A stretch of DNA of 28,086 nt, from positions 1 through 28,086 of IMG/VR virus record IMGVR_UViG_3300024299_000044, one strand, 5' to 3'. The DNA comes from a virus. Each line of letters opens with the position of its first letter. The first letter of the stretch is position 1. Made by a program: the position numbers and the translations under genes. The notes under the pieces are model-generated. The model saw only the letters and a program-made list of their open reading frames with translations, made no database searches and had not been told where the DNA came from. This document shows, one piece after another, positions 23,185 through 28,010 of the stretch.

Positions 23185-23204
23185 AACAAAAATTAAAAGG
23201 AACC

Positions 23205-23765
23205 TTAGTATACTGGCTTTCCAAAAGGAAGTGGTTTTAACCAAATGGTTTCTCTGAAGTCTCTATTCTTCTTCCCATCTATTATATTATTTTTTGTTCC
23301 TTCTATAAAATAATCAATATTATTTTCAAAGGTACCATCTTCCCCAGCAGGGGAGACAAAACCAAGAATACACCTAGCAAAAGCTACTCTATCTGTAGGG
23401 TTAAGGTCTCTACAAGTTTGAACCTGTGCTTTAAATTTTGCGTAATCTATGATCCCTCCATCTCCTATTTGGAAGTGAATAAAAGCACCACTAATAACCT
23501 TTCCCTTATCTCCCGTTGATACACACGCCTCACAACCTTGTACACAAGTAGTAGTTGTTATCATAGGATAACCATCGTCCCATGAGGGGGTACAGGTTTC
23601 TTTACAGTTTACATAACTAGTAACAACAGCAGGACCAACCACAAGTTTTCCACTAAATTGATCTATTGTTGCAGAATTTGCATTCGAAAAATCAATAACA
23701 GAAAAAGTTAAACAATGTTCTTCTTCAAGAGAAACAGGGGAAGCGGGACTTTGGACAATGGTCAT
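23205..23765 (-). CDS. Cys-rich probable virion protein, 186 aa
   Basis: The start chosen is MTIVQSPASPVSLEEEHCL (23765). A longer frame to 23804 runs through a 17-bp hairpin and is rejected. It contains many cysteines, some paired (NCKETCTPSW; TTTCVQGCEACVSTG; QVQTCRDLNP; ARCILGFV), and a strand GAFIHFQIGDGG that resembles GGYIHFKQG in the 24424 protein. The end has IDYFIEGTKNN and WLKPLPFGKPVY. TATAAG lies 6 nt before the ATG within CTATATAAG. No ribosome site. Not recognised; likely a virion surface or neck component by composition. Confidence 0.65.
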   Translation of the reverse strand: MTIVQSPASPVSLEEEHCLTFSVIDFSNANSATIDQFSGKLVVGPAVVTSYVNCKETCTPSWDDGYPMITTTTCVQGCEACVSTGDKGKVISGAFIHFQIGDGGIIDYAKFKAQVQTCRDLNPTDRVAFARCILGFVSPAGEDGTFENNIDYFIEGTKNNIIDGKKNRDFRETIWLKPLPFGKPVY

Positions 23766-23772
23766 GTTATAC

Positions 23773-23811
23773 TTATATAGGGTGCTTGTTATTATAACAA
23801 GCACCCTATAT
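23773..23811 (-). promoter_or_regulatory. 17-bp perfect hairpin overlapping a CTATATAA promoter
   Basis: ATATAGGGTGCTTGTTA (23775-23791) pairs with TAACAAGCACCCTATAT (23795-23811) around tta. The promoter octamer CTATATAA (23780-23773, minus strand) lies in the downstream arm. The element separates the 23831 and 23765 genes and repeats the hairpin-then-promoter design of 23146-23184. Confidence 0.7.
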
Positions 23812-23830
23812 CTAAAGTTTTGATTAAAGA

Positions 23831-24424
23831 TTAACCAAGCAATTCAGGCATCCAACCAAACTCAGCTGGAGTGAAAGAGACACCTGCATTTGTACTATCA
23901 GTTGAATACAAGATACCACCCTCACGGATAGAAGCATTCATCTGGATAAGGAAAGCATTAACAGTTTCTGCATCGTCTACAAGCTCACCCGTTTGACCAA
24001 CAGGAGCAAGAACCATGGCTTCGTGGAAATCTTCGGTATTGAAGTAAGGGAAATCAAGATCCGTGGACGGACGAGTAACATAACCTTGTTTAAAATGGAT
24101 ATATCCGCCAGTACCAAGACCAGAGGAGGAATCGTTACTATAAACAACAGGCTCCATATCCTGCCATGAATTCAAAGAGGAAGTAGAACCACTAGAATTA
24201 AAATCAGTGATAGTTTCTTGAACGGTGTACTTTAAGTCAATAGAGAAGTAAACCTTTGTTTCAGCAGCAGTAGGCCAAGAACCGTCAAGCTCCTGGGCAG
24301 ATACTTGAGTATACGTTAGGTAAGCAGACTGAGTGTGTGTAAACACTGAGCTTGCGTCACCACTTGCGGAATAGGTTAATCCACCTAAACCAGGCTTGGG
24401 AGTTGGGGTAATTTCAGTTGGCAT
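23831..24424 (-). CDS. Probable abundant virion protein, 197 aa
   Basis: It begins MPTEITPTPKPGLGGLTYSA, then AYLTYTQVSAQELDG and a beta-rich core (KVYFSIDLKYTVQETITDF; GLGTGGYIHFKQGYVTRPS; LIQMNASIREGGILYST), and ends FTPAEFGWMPELLG. It has no cysteines, unlike its neighbours. Its codon use looks less AT-extreme than surrounding genes, consistent with high expression. It has its own promoter octamer and a 46-nt leader with a hairpin. A tail-tube, head-decoration or sheath-associated role is possible; no family was recognised. Confidence 0.7.
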   Translation of the reverse strand: MPTEITPTPKPGLGGLTYSASGDASSVFTHTQSAYLTYTQVSAQELDGSWPTAAETKVYFSIDLKYTVQETITDFNSSGSTSSLNSWQDMEPVVYSNDSSSGLGTGGYIHFKQGYVTRPSTDLDFPYFNTEDFHEAMVLAPVGQTGELVDDAETVNAFLIQMNASIREGGILYSTDSTNAGVSFTPAEFGWMPELLG

Positions 24425-24436
24425 AATTAAATTGTA

Positions 24437-24477
24437 AAGGAGATTCTAATTTCGTCTCCTTGTTCTTCTTTATATAG
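24437..24477 (-). promoter_or_regulatory. CTATATAA promoter and leader hairpin (AAGGAGA/TCTCCTT)
   Basis: CTATATAA (24477-24470) lies 46 nt before the ATG at 24424. The leader contains AAGGAGA (24461-24455), a perfect Shine-Dalgarno-type sequence, paired with TCTCCTT (24443-24437) around an 11-nt loop. The AAGGAGA is about 30 nt from the ATG, too far to act directly unless the RNA refolds. The hairpin may stabilise the 5' end of an abundant message. Confidence 0.5.
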
Positions 24478-24497
24478 GGGTCGCACCTACCTAGTAA

Positions 24498-24956
24498 TTA
24501 CACATTATGGGTACTTAAACAACTAAGAGATTTATCTTTTAAATATTTTGCGATTTGGTCTTCCACAAATTGGGTTCCGTTGGAACAAGCTTTAAAGTCA
24601 ACATTCCCTTTATTATCTATATTATCTATAAAGCATCCTAGTACTGCCCCTTCCCCAGGATCACTAAAGTCCCAAACGACAGAAAGGTACCCACCTTTAA
24701 AATACCTAGGCAAATTACCCAGACTTGAATTTAGCTTACACGCAGTGTTGCACTTGCCTATGGATTCTTCTGAGTCTTCCTTACAAGAACAGGTAATGGA
24801 AAAACTTCCGTCAAGTTTCCAATAATGGGTATTTCCACTTTTACTGTAAGTAAACTGTATTCTATCTGTATCTATATCTTGGTGGCAGTAGGAAGCTTCT
24901 TTATTTTGCCCATCTGTTTGCCCTCCTTCAGGGGGTGTTTCTACAACAATAGTCAT
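24498..24956 (-). CDS. Cys-rich probable virion protein, 152 aa
   Basis: The start MTIVVETPPEGGQTDG closely resembles MTIVQSPASP of the 23765 protein. Cysteines are abundant (ASYCHQD; SFSITCSCKED; GKCNTACKLN; VLGCFIDN; FKACSNG; LSCLSTHNV). The core strands are HYWKLDGSFSI and GGYLSVVWDFSDPGEGAVLGCF, parallel to the GGYIHF and GAFIHF strands of neighbours. It starts 3 nt after the stop of the 25349 gene, so it shares that promoter. Probable member of a diverged virion-protein family; function unknown. Confidence 0.65.
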   Translation of the reverse strand: MTIVVETPPEGGQTDGQNKEASYCHQDIDTDRIQFTYSKSGNTHYWKLDGSFSITCSCKEDSEESIGKCNTACKLNSSLGNLPRYFKGGYLSVVWDFSDPGEGAVLGCFIDNIDNKGNVDFKACSNGTQFVEDQIAKYLKDKSLSCLSTHNV

Positions 24957-24959
24957 CTT

Positions 24960-25349
24960 TTACTTGGTGTCTTCTCCAAAGACAGGTTTTGTATCAGGAA
25001 AAGCCTTTCCGCCAGGGTAACGACCTGAAGAATTTCCTTGTTCAACGGCCCAGCGTCTGTTTTTGTTCGTTTGTAAACTACCTGGGGCTTTCCCCCCTCC
25101 TTGTTGGCTATCAATTCTTCTAGTTAATCGGGCAGAAATATTACCTCGCCGTTGAGGTTCAGCTATTGCTTTACCTAGAGCTTTCACAGGTTTAGCAACT
25201 GTTCCTTTTAACTTTCTAAAAAAATCCGTTATTTTGTTTGTTGGTTTTTTAGGAGCACTATCTTTACCAGTAACAAGACGCATTACTTTAGGTATATTAG
25301 TAAGAGTTCGAGTACTAGACTCCTCCGTTATTAAATTGATTTTTATCAT
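24960..25349 (-). CDS. Small basic protein with MIKINLITE leader, 129 aa (internal head protein candidate)
   Basis: The N-terminus MIKINLITEE matches those of the 25701 and 26189 proteins, while the bodies differ. The remainder is basic and flexible (VTGKDSAPKKPTNKITDFFRKLKGTV; RRGNISARLTRRIDSQQGGGK). In T4, internal proteins IPI-III and Alt carry a short N-terminal capsid-targeting sequence cut by prohead protease after L/I-x-E; ITE-E fits this rule at residue 9. Its own CTATATAA (25402-25395) and a leader with a poly-A loop hairpin precede it. The internal-protein role is inference. Confidence 0.65.
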   Translation of the reverse strand: MIKINLITEESSTRTLTNIPKVMRLVTGKDSAPKKPTNKITDFFRKLKGTVAKPVKALGKAIAEPQRRGNISARLTRRIDSQQGGGKAPGSLQTNKNRRWAVEQGNSSGRYPGGKAFPDTKPVFGEDTK

Positions 25350-25394
25350 ATTTATAGTTACCCTTGCTTTTTTTTTTACAAGGAGTTCTTACTT

Positions 25395-25402
25395 TTATAT
25401 AG
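25395..25402 (-). promoter_or_regulatory. CTATATAA promoter within an ACTTTTA/TAAAAGT inverted repeat
   Basis: CTATATAA, 46 nt before the ATG at 25349, overlaps a 7-bp inverted repeat. The leader also folds CCTTG against CAAGG around a long A-tract. It separates the 25420 and 25349 genes. Confidence 0.6.
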
Positions 25403-25419
25403 TAAAAGTAGGATAACTT

Positions 25420-25701
25420 TTACTTCTTCTTCATAAGCTTTTTCAGTTTACCGTAAGTACCCTTAGCAATGTTTTTGGTTGTATCATAAGTGTGAGGAAT
25501 AGCCAAACCTGTTGCTAATCCTGACATAGGATCTAAACCTACAAGAGGAGCTGCTAAAGAGGCAGCTGCACCTGCACCTACAGTTTGCGCCAAAAGTTTG
25601 TCAGAATGATCACTTTTTTTGTATTCATCCACTCCCTTTTTCGCTACCTTTTTTACAGTGTCCCGAACCTTGCCTTCACTTACTAAGTTAATTGTAATCA
25701 T
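25420..25701 (-). CDS. Small protein with MITINLVSE leader and Gly/Ala hydrophobic segment, 93 aa
   Basis: The leader MITINLVSEG is shared with its neighbours. After it come a basic helix (KVRDTVKKVAKKGVDEYKKS), a long Gly/Ala/Leu segment (TVGAGAAASLAAPLVGLDPM, then SGLATGLAI), and a basic end (GKLKKLMKKK). The hydrophobic part resembles membrane-active glycine-zipper segments found in injected or colicin-like peptides. If the leader is a capsid-targeting peptide, this would be a packaged protein that meets the host membrane on infection. The start overlaps the 26189 gene's stop as TAATG. Confidence 0.65.
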   Translation of the reverse strand: MITINLVSEGKVRDTVKKVAKKGVDEYKKSDHSDKLLAQTVGAGAAASLAAPLVGLDPMSGLATGLAIPHTYDTTKNIAKGTYGKLKKLMKKK

Positions 25702-26189
25702 TACTTATCTTCCCCATTATACGTAACTGCTCCTTTCAGATAAGGGGTGTTCATTCCTCTGGGGGGAGTACCTCTATGAGGAGTGTCATTAGCAGACCCT
25801 AAGACTCTTCTTTTGTGCACAGGAACAGCAGTGGCTACATTGCCAGCTGTACGTTCTGCTTCAGCCTTTTGAGTAAGCATACCTTTTTTAGCTCCAAGAG
25901 CAGCTATCCTACCCAATTGAGACTTAACGTCACCCCCTGATTTGTTAGGGTTAATAGTAAGCCTATTATCCCTTGCTCCCCACTTAGTAACATTTTGCAT
26001 AGCACCAAACTGCGCTCTAGCCTTCCCTGTACTCTGGGAAGCGGATCCAGCTACAGGTTTACTATTATAGTTTAAAACGTTAGGGTGGCGGTATGCATCC
26101 ACTGCTGCAGTCTTACCATAATTGTGAGCTAGTCTTTTTAAGGTTCCCCTTGTATCCCTGTCTTCTGTTATTAAGTTAATTGTAATCAT
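25701..26189 (-). CDS. Basic protein with MITINLITE leader, 162 aa (internal head protein candidate)
   Basis: It has the same leader (MITINLITED) followed by a basic, Gly/Ala/Asn-rich body without recognisable domain (RGTLKRLAHNYGKTAAVDAY; GSASQSTGKARAQFGAMQN; VPVHKRRVLGSANDTPHRG). Possible cleavage after I-T-E (residue 9). It heads the minus-strand unit that runs left from 26230. Its promoter octamer is 34 nt upstream. Function unknown; composition and leader suggest packaging in the capsid with DNA. Confidence 0.65.
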   Translation of the reverse strand: MITINLITEDRDTRGTLKRLAHNYGKTAAVDAYRHPNVLNYNSKPVAGSASQSTGKARAQFGAMQNVTKWGARDNRLTINPNKSGGDVKSQLGRIAALGAKKGMLTQKAEAERTAGNVATAVPVHKRRVLGSANDTPHRGTPPRGMNTPYLKGAVTYNGEDK

Positions 26190-26222
26190 GGTTATATTTT
26201 TTATGGGAGTATATCCTTACTT

Positions 26223-26250
26223 TTATATAGGAGTCCCTTAAATAAGGGAC
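26223..26250 (-). promoter_or_regulatory. Hairpin (GTCCCTT/AAGGGAC) followed by CTATATAA promoter
   Basis: GTCCCTT (26233-26239) pairs with AAGGGAC (26244-26250). Two bases further on the minus strand comes CTATATAA (26230-26223), 34 nt before the ATG at 26189. This is the right-most member of the hairpin-promoter series and marks the boundary of the large minus-strand region. Confidence 0.65.
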
Positions 26251-26344
26251 CTTTTGTGTAACCTCTAAATTTTTATTTTATTTTTTTTGAAGGGGGGTGC
26301 TTGTCATCAATCGCAACTTTATCGTAAATGGACATAGTTGAAAC

Positions 26345-26496
26345 TGGATATTTTGATTTGATTTGATTTGATTTGATTTATTGGGATTTTATTTGTGATT
26401 TGATTTTGATTTGATTTGATTTTAATTTTATTTGTGATTTGATTTGTGATTTTATTTGTGATTTTGATTTGATTTGTGATTTGTGATTTTATTGTG
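26345..26496. repeat. C-free GATTT / TTTGTGA repeat tract, 152 nt
   Basis: The plus strand contains no C across 152 nt. It begins with five exact GATTT units (26355-26379) and continues as a mixture of GATTT, GATTTT and TTTGTGATTT units. It is extremely AT-rich and strand-asymmetric, with no ORF. Such tracts melt easily and favour R-loops; candidates are a replication origin or unwinding element, or an unstructured RNA leader. It lies in the 550-nt gap between the minus-strand unit and the hairpin-rich ORF. Confidence 0.85.
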
Positions 26497-26739
26497 CGTC
26501 CTATTACCTAGAGATACGGTGCACACAGTTCTCTTATTGGAGTCCCTTAAGTGCGATATCGTCCGATAGGCTTAAAAGCATATAGTGAAAATCATATATC
26601 TTGCTGCACCGTTAATAGGTGGTAAACTATTTGCGTTATAATAAAATTATGGTATTATATAAACATGGCAAGAGACACTTAAGTTTGTTGCCATAAGGCA
26701 TTTTCGCCTAAGTCATTGTTACCTATAGGAGATTAAACA
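26497..26739 (+). promoter_or_regulatory. Structured leader/promoter region of the hairpin-rich ORF
   Basis: No gene is seen here. ACGGTGCA (26516-26523) is the exact inverse of TGCACCGT (26605-26612), a 97-nt long-range pair. CGATATCG lies near 26554. A TATAAT (26637-26642) about 10 nt after the repeated element at 26606-26626 is the likely -10 box. The transcript leader would be about 90 nt with ACTTA..TAAGT and AGGC/GCCT stems, and ends in AGGAG 8 nt before the ATG at 26740, the strongest ribosome site in the window. Confidence 0.5.
26606..26628 (+). repeat. Diverged copy (copy 3) of the CACGACTAATAGATGGTAAAT element
   Basis: CACCGTTAATAGGTGGTAAAC matches 16 of 21 positions of the two near-identical copies at 27309-27334 and 27985-28010. 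It lies just upstream of a TATAAT box at 26637, in the position of a -35 or activator site. Confidence 0.5.
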
Positions 26740-27252
26740 ATGAATAAAAGACCTGTTAAATGGGTCTCGTTCCTCAAAGATGCATTGCTTCAATGCACTT
26801 TGTGGAAGAAGAACCCATCCCTCTCTTCGGAAGAGAGGGAGTTTATGCAAGAGTTTCGACGCGCAGACAGGCGCGTTGAAACTCTTAAACGGAGACTCGC
26901 AGAAACTCAAAGTTTCTGCGAGACTTCAGTTGACCGATTCCTTGCCCTCGAGGGCAAGGTACGGTCAAATGCGGAGGCAGCGTCAACCGTCGACTCCGTC
27001 GACGCGACCCTGTTCAAAGCCTTAATGACAGCCCGAGGGCTGTCATTCGAGCCAGGCGAGGCCGCTGAAATAGTGGCCTTGTTTTATGAGGCCGAAGGAC
27101 GAAAATTCGTCCTTCTGCCAAATAGCGAAACCGTAGTGCGAGCGCAATGCTCGCCCCTTGGGCAGATGGCCAGTTCTCTAGCCCCATGGCTAGAGAACAA
27201 TACTCCCCATCCTCCAGAAGAGGATGGGAAAGAGAATCAAGCATCCGCTTGA
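26740..27252 (+). CDS. 170-aa ORF composed of consecutive perfect hairpins (unknown protein, possibly dual RNA/protein)
   Basis: AGGAG lies 8 nt before ATG and the frame stays open for 170 codons up to the terminator, so translation is likely. The peptide has a Glu/Arg-rich helical, coiled-coil-like stretch (SSEEREFMQEFRRADRRVET; LKRRLAETQSFCETSVDRFL), an Ala/Glu helix (LSFEPGEAAEIVALFYEAEG) and an acidic end (PPEEDGKENQASA). No family is recognised. The DNA is far more GC-rich than the rest of the window and is almost wholly made of inverted repeats, many in register with codons (for example CTC GCA GAA ACT, CAA, AGT TTC TGC GAG). Another view is that the ORF is incidental to a large structured RNA. 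Its opposite-strand frame (27014-27244) is taken as a shadow. Confidence 0.6.
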   Translation: MNKRPVKWVSFLKDALLQCTLWKKNPSLSSEEREFMQEFRRADRRVETLKRRLAETQSFCETSVDRFLALEGKVRSNAEAASTVDSVDATLFKALMTARGLSFEPGEAAEIVALFYEAEGRKFVLLPNSETVVRAQCSPLGQMASSLAPWLENNTPHPPEEDGKENQASA

Positions 27253-27292
27253 TTCCTAGAATCCCTAGAATACTCTTGTATTCTAGGGATTC
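26762..27292 (+). ncRNA. Hairpin array: about 14 consecutive stem-loops (large structured RNA candidate)
   Basis: Perfect or G-U-completed stems, in order: 26781-26797 (inside an imperfect 26762-26817 stem), 26819-26839, 26851-26884 (14 bp, one wobble), 26896-26922 (12 bp), 26930-26968 (two-tier), 26988-27004, 27025-27046 (10 bp), 27057-27081, 27090-27119, 27138-27154, 27173-27198 (11 bp), 27206-27228 (9 bp), 27234-27255 (9 bp), 27259-27292 (15 bp). By hand count about 60% of bases are in stems. Promoter upstream and terminator downstream define one transcript. Resemblance to large ornate phage RNAs such as GOLLD or ROOL is in style only; no homology was tested. Confidence 0.6.
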
Positions 27293-27301
27293 ATCTTTTT
27301 T
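27259..27301 (+). terminator. Strong intrinsic terminator, 15-bp perfect stem plus T6
   Basis: GAATCCCTAGAATAC (27259-27273) and GTATTCTAGGGATTC (27278-27292) pair perfectly around tctt. A short gap and TTTTTT (27296-27301) follow. It is the best-formed intrinsic terminator in the window and lies 7 nt after the stop of the hairpin-rich ORF. Confidence 0.9.
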
Positions 27302-27308
27302 CTACACA

Positions 27309-27334
27309 GAGCGCACGACTAATAGATGGTAAAT
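27309..27334 (+). repeat. Copy 1 of the GAGC(A/G)CACGACTAATAGATGGTAAAT element
   Basis: 25 of 26 bases are identical to copy 2 at 27985-28010. Both are followed by an inverted repeat built on AATCTAAA / TTTAGATT. It begins 8 nt after the terminator. Possible promoter box, protein-binding site or RNA motif. Confidence 0.8.
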
Positions 27335-27536
27335 AATCTAAATTACAAAATAAATCAGATTTGATTTAGATTATTTTAATATTAAAAATAACCCTAAAAG
27401 AAAAATAGTTAGGGGGCTAACTTTATTAACCCCTTAACTAAATTACCCTTATTTAACTGCCCTTAATCGGGCAGGACATTATCTTAGAAAAAAGATAATG
27501 CGTAGAAACCTTTCCTTAGTGGGTAAAATCTAAGGA
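27332..27536. other. Non-coding string of five hairpins
   Basis: No gene is seen between 27303 and 27592. It holds stems 27332-27343/27364-27375 (12 bp), 27406-27416/27430-27440 (11 bp with one wobble), 27457-27462/27469-27474 (6 bp), 27477-27485/27492-27500 (9 bp) and 27513-27519/27530-27536 (7 bp). The series continues the hairpin style of the adjacent ORF without an open frame, which suggests structured RNA or a cis-acting DNA region. Confidence 0.65.
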
Positions 27537-27543
27537 TTGGTGT

Positions 27544-27577
27544 GAAGTCCCAAGGATATTAATATCCTTGGGACTTC
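27544..27577. repeat. 34-bp perfect palindrome P1
   Basis: GAAGTCCCAAGGATATT is followed by its exact reverse complement with no spacer. The inner 20 bp, CAAGGATATTAATATCCTTG, are shared with P2, one base away. It could extrude as a cruciform or fold as a hairpin RNA. Confidence 0.9.
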
Positions 27578-27578
27578 C

Positions 27579-27610
27579 AAAAGTCAAGGATATTAATATC
27601 CTTGACTTTT
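27579..27610. repeat. 32-bp perfect palindrome P2, probable bidirectional terminator
   Basis: AAAAGTCAAGGATATT is followed by its exact reverse complement. The flanking AAAA/TTTT give a short U-tract in both directions. The stop codon of the minus-strand 71-residue gene (27593-27595) lies at the palindrome centre, so the gene's last codons form part of the stem. Confidence 0.85.
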
Positions 27611-27808
27611 CCAATAAGCATCGTACTCTTCCGCTCTCTGCGGAAAATAGTATCGCCATTTTTCAGTTAACCTTCCAAGAAAAGGCGCACCGTGCTCATC
27701 ATGACGCAACTCATGCATGGCAAAACGCTCGCCACTTTCAAGTTCATACTCAACTTGCCCTTGCGTTCCGCCGTATTCAACAATGTGAATTACTTTTGGT
27801 ACTTCCAT
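27593..27808 (-). CDS. Unknown small acidic protein, 71 aa
   Basis: It starts MEVPKVIHIVEYGGTQGQVE and continues YELESGERFAMHELRHDEHG, ending EKWRYYFPQRAEEYDAYWKS and QGY. AGGAGG lies 8 nt (all A) before the ATG, a near-ideal ribosome binding site. I do not recognise a family; the first half could be a small beta-hairpin fold (IHIVEYGG...VEYELESGE), the second half an acidic/aromatic helix. The plus-strand frame over the same region (27568-27828) lacks a ribosome site and is rejected. A 70-type promoter lies about 90 nt upstream, and the 5' leader has AACATAAA/TTTATGTT and GGTTT/AAACC stems. The coding region also contains hairpins (TTCCGC/GCGGAA at 27630-27646). It ends within palindrome P2. 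Confidence 0.7.
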   Translation of the reverse strand: MEVPKVIHIVEYGGTQGQVEYELESGERFAMHELRHDEHGAPFLGRLTEKWRYYFPQRAEEYDAYWKSQGY

Positions 27809-27893
27809 TTTTTTTCCTCCTAGAATAAATGGTTTAAGCGAAGGGAAACCAAAACATAAATTCTTTTATGTTCATCGTCTTGCTTATGATGTA

Positions 27894-27921
27894 ACTATAT
27901 CAGATATCAAATATAATGCAA
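27894..27921 (-). promoter_or_regulatory. Sigma70-like promoter for the 71-aa gene
   Basis: On the minus strand TTGCAT (27921-27916), a 16-nt spacer and TATAGT (27899-27894). This is the only place in the window where a recognisable -35/-10 pair was seen, suggesting early expression by host RNA polymerase. The leader would be about 80 nt. Confidence 0.5.
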
Positions 27922-27984
27922 GTGGTTTCACACTTAGAATCTTCTGGAGATACAAGAATCCTTGCATCTGGGTTGGAAAGTTTT

Positions 27985-28010
27985 GAGCACACGACTAATA
28001 GATGGTAAAT
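27985..28010 (+). repeat. Copy 2 of the CACGACTAATAGATGGTAAAT element
   Basis: Differs from copy 1 by one base in 26. It is followed by AATCTAAA (28015-28022) and TTTAGATT (28038-28045) and a TAAAAT at 28019. No gene is seen from 27922 to the window end; the element probably controls something just beyond the right edge. Confidence 0.8.

Noticed and set aside
23139-23189. Upstream extension of the 217-residue protein to 23189
   Set aside because: It would begin within a 14-bp terminator hairpin and ahead of the promoter octamer; the MTYLTIPP start fits promoter spacing and sibling N-termini.
23766-23804. Upstream extension of the 186-residue protein to 23804
   Set aside because: It passes through a 17-bp hairpin and the promoter; MTIVQSP matches MTIVVETP of a neighbour.
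26345-26496. CRISPR array or satellite-like repeat
   Set aside because: Units are 5-10 nt with no constant-length spacers; it is simple-sequence iteration, not direct repeats with unique spacers.
26649-26696. 15-codon ORF MVLYKHGKRHLSLLP in the leader of the hairpin-rich ORF
   Set aside because: No ribosome site; it may be chance, though an upstream regulatory peptide cannot be fully excluded.
27014-27244. Minus-strand 76-codon ORF within the hairpin-rich gene
   Set aside because: Inverted repeats make the opposite strand look alike and keep it open; no ribosome site or promoter is seen on this strand.
27544-27610. Hairpin telomere (protelomerase) site
   Set aside because: Perfect palindromes alone are not enough; no protelomerase is seen, two sites lie side by side, and T4-type phages have redundant, not hairpin, ends.
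27568-27828. Plus-strand 86-codon ORF
   Set aside because: It has no ribosome site, starts inside palindromes, and lies opposite a minus-strand gene with AGGAGG and a promoter.
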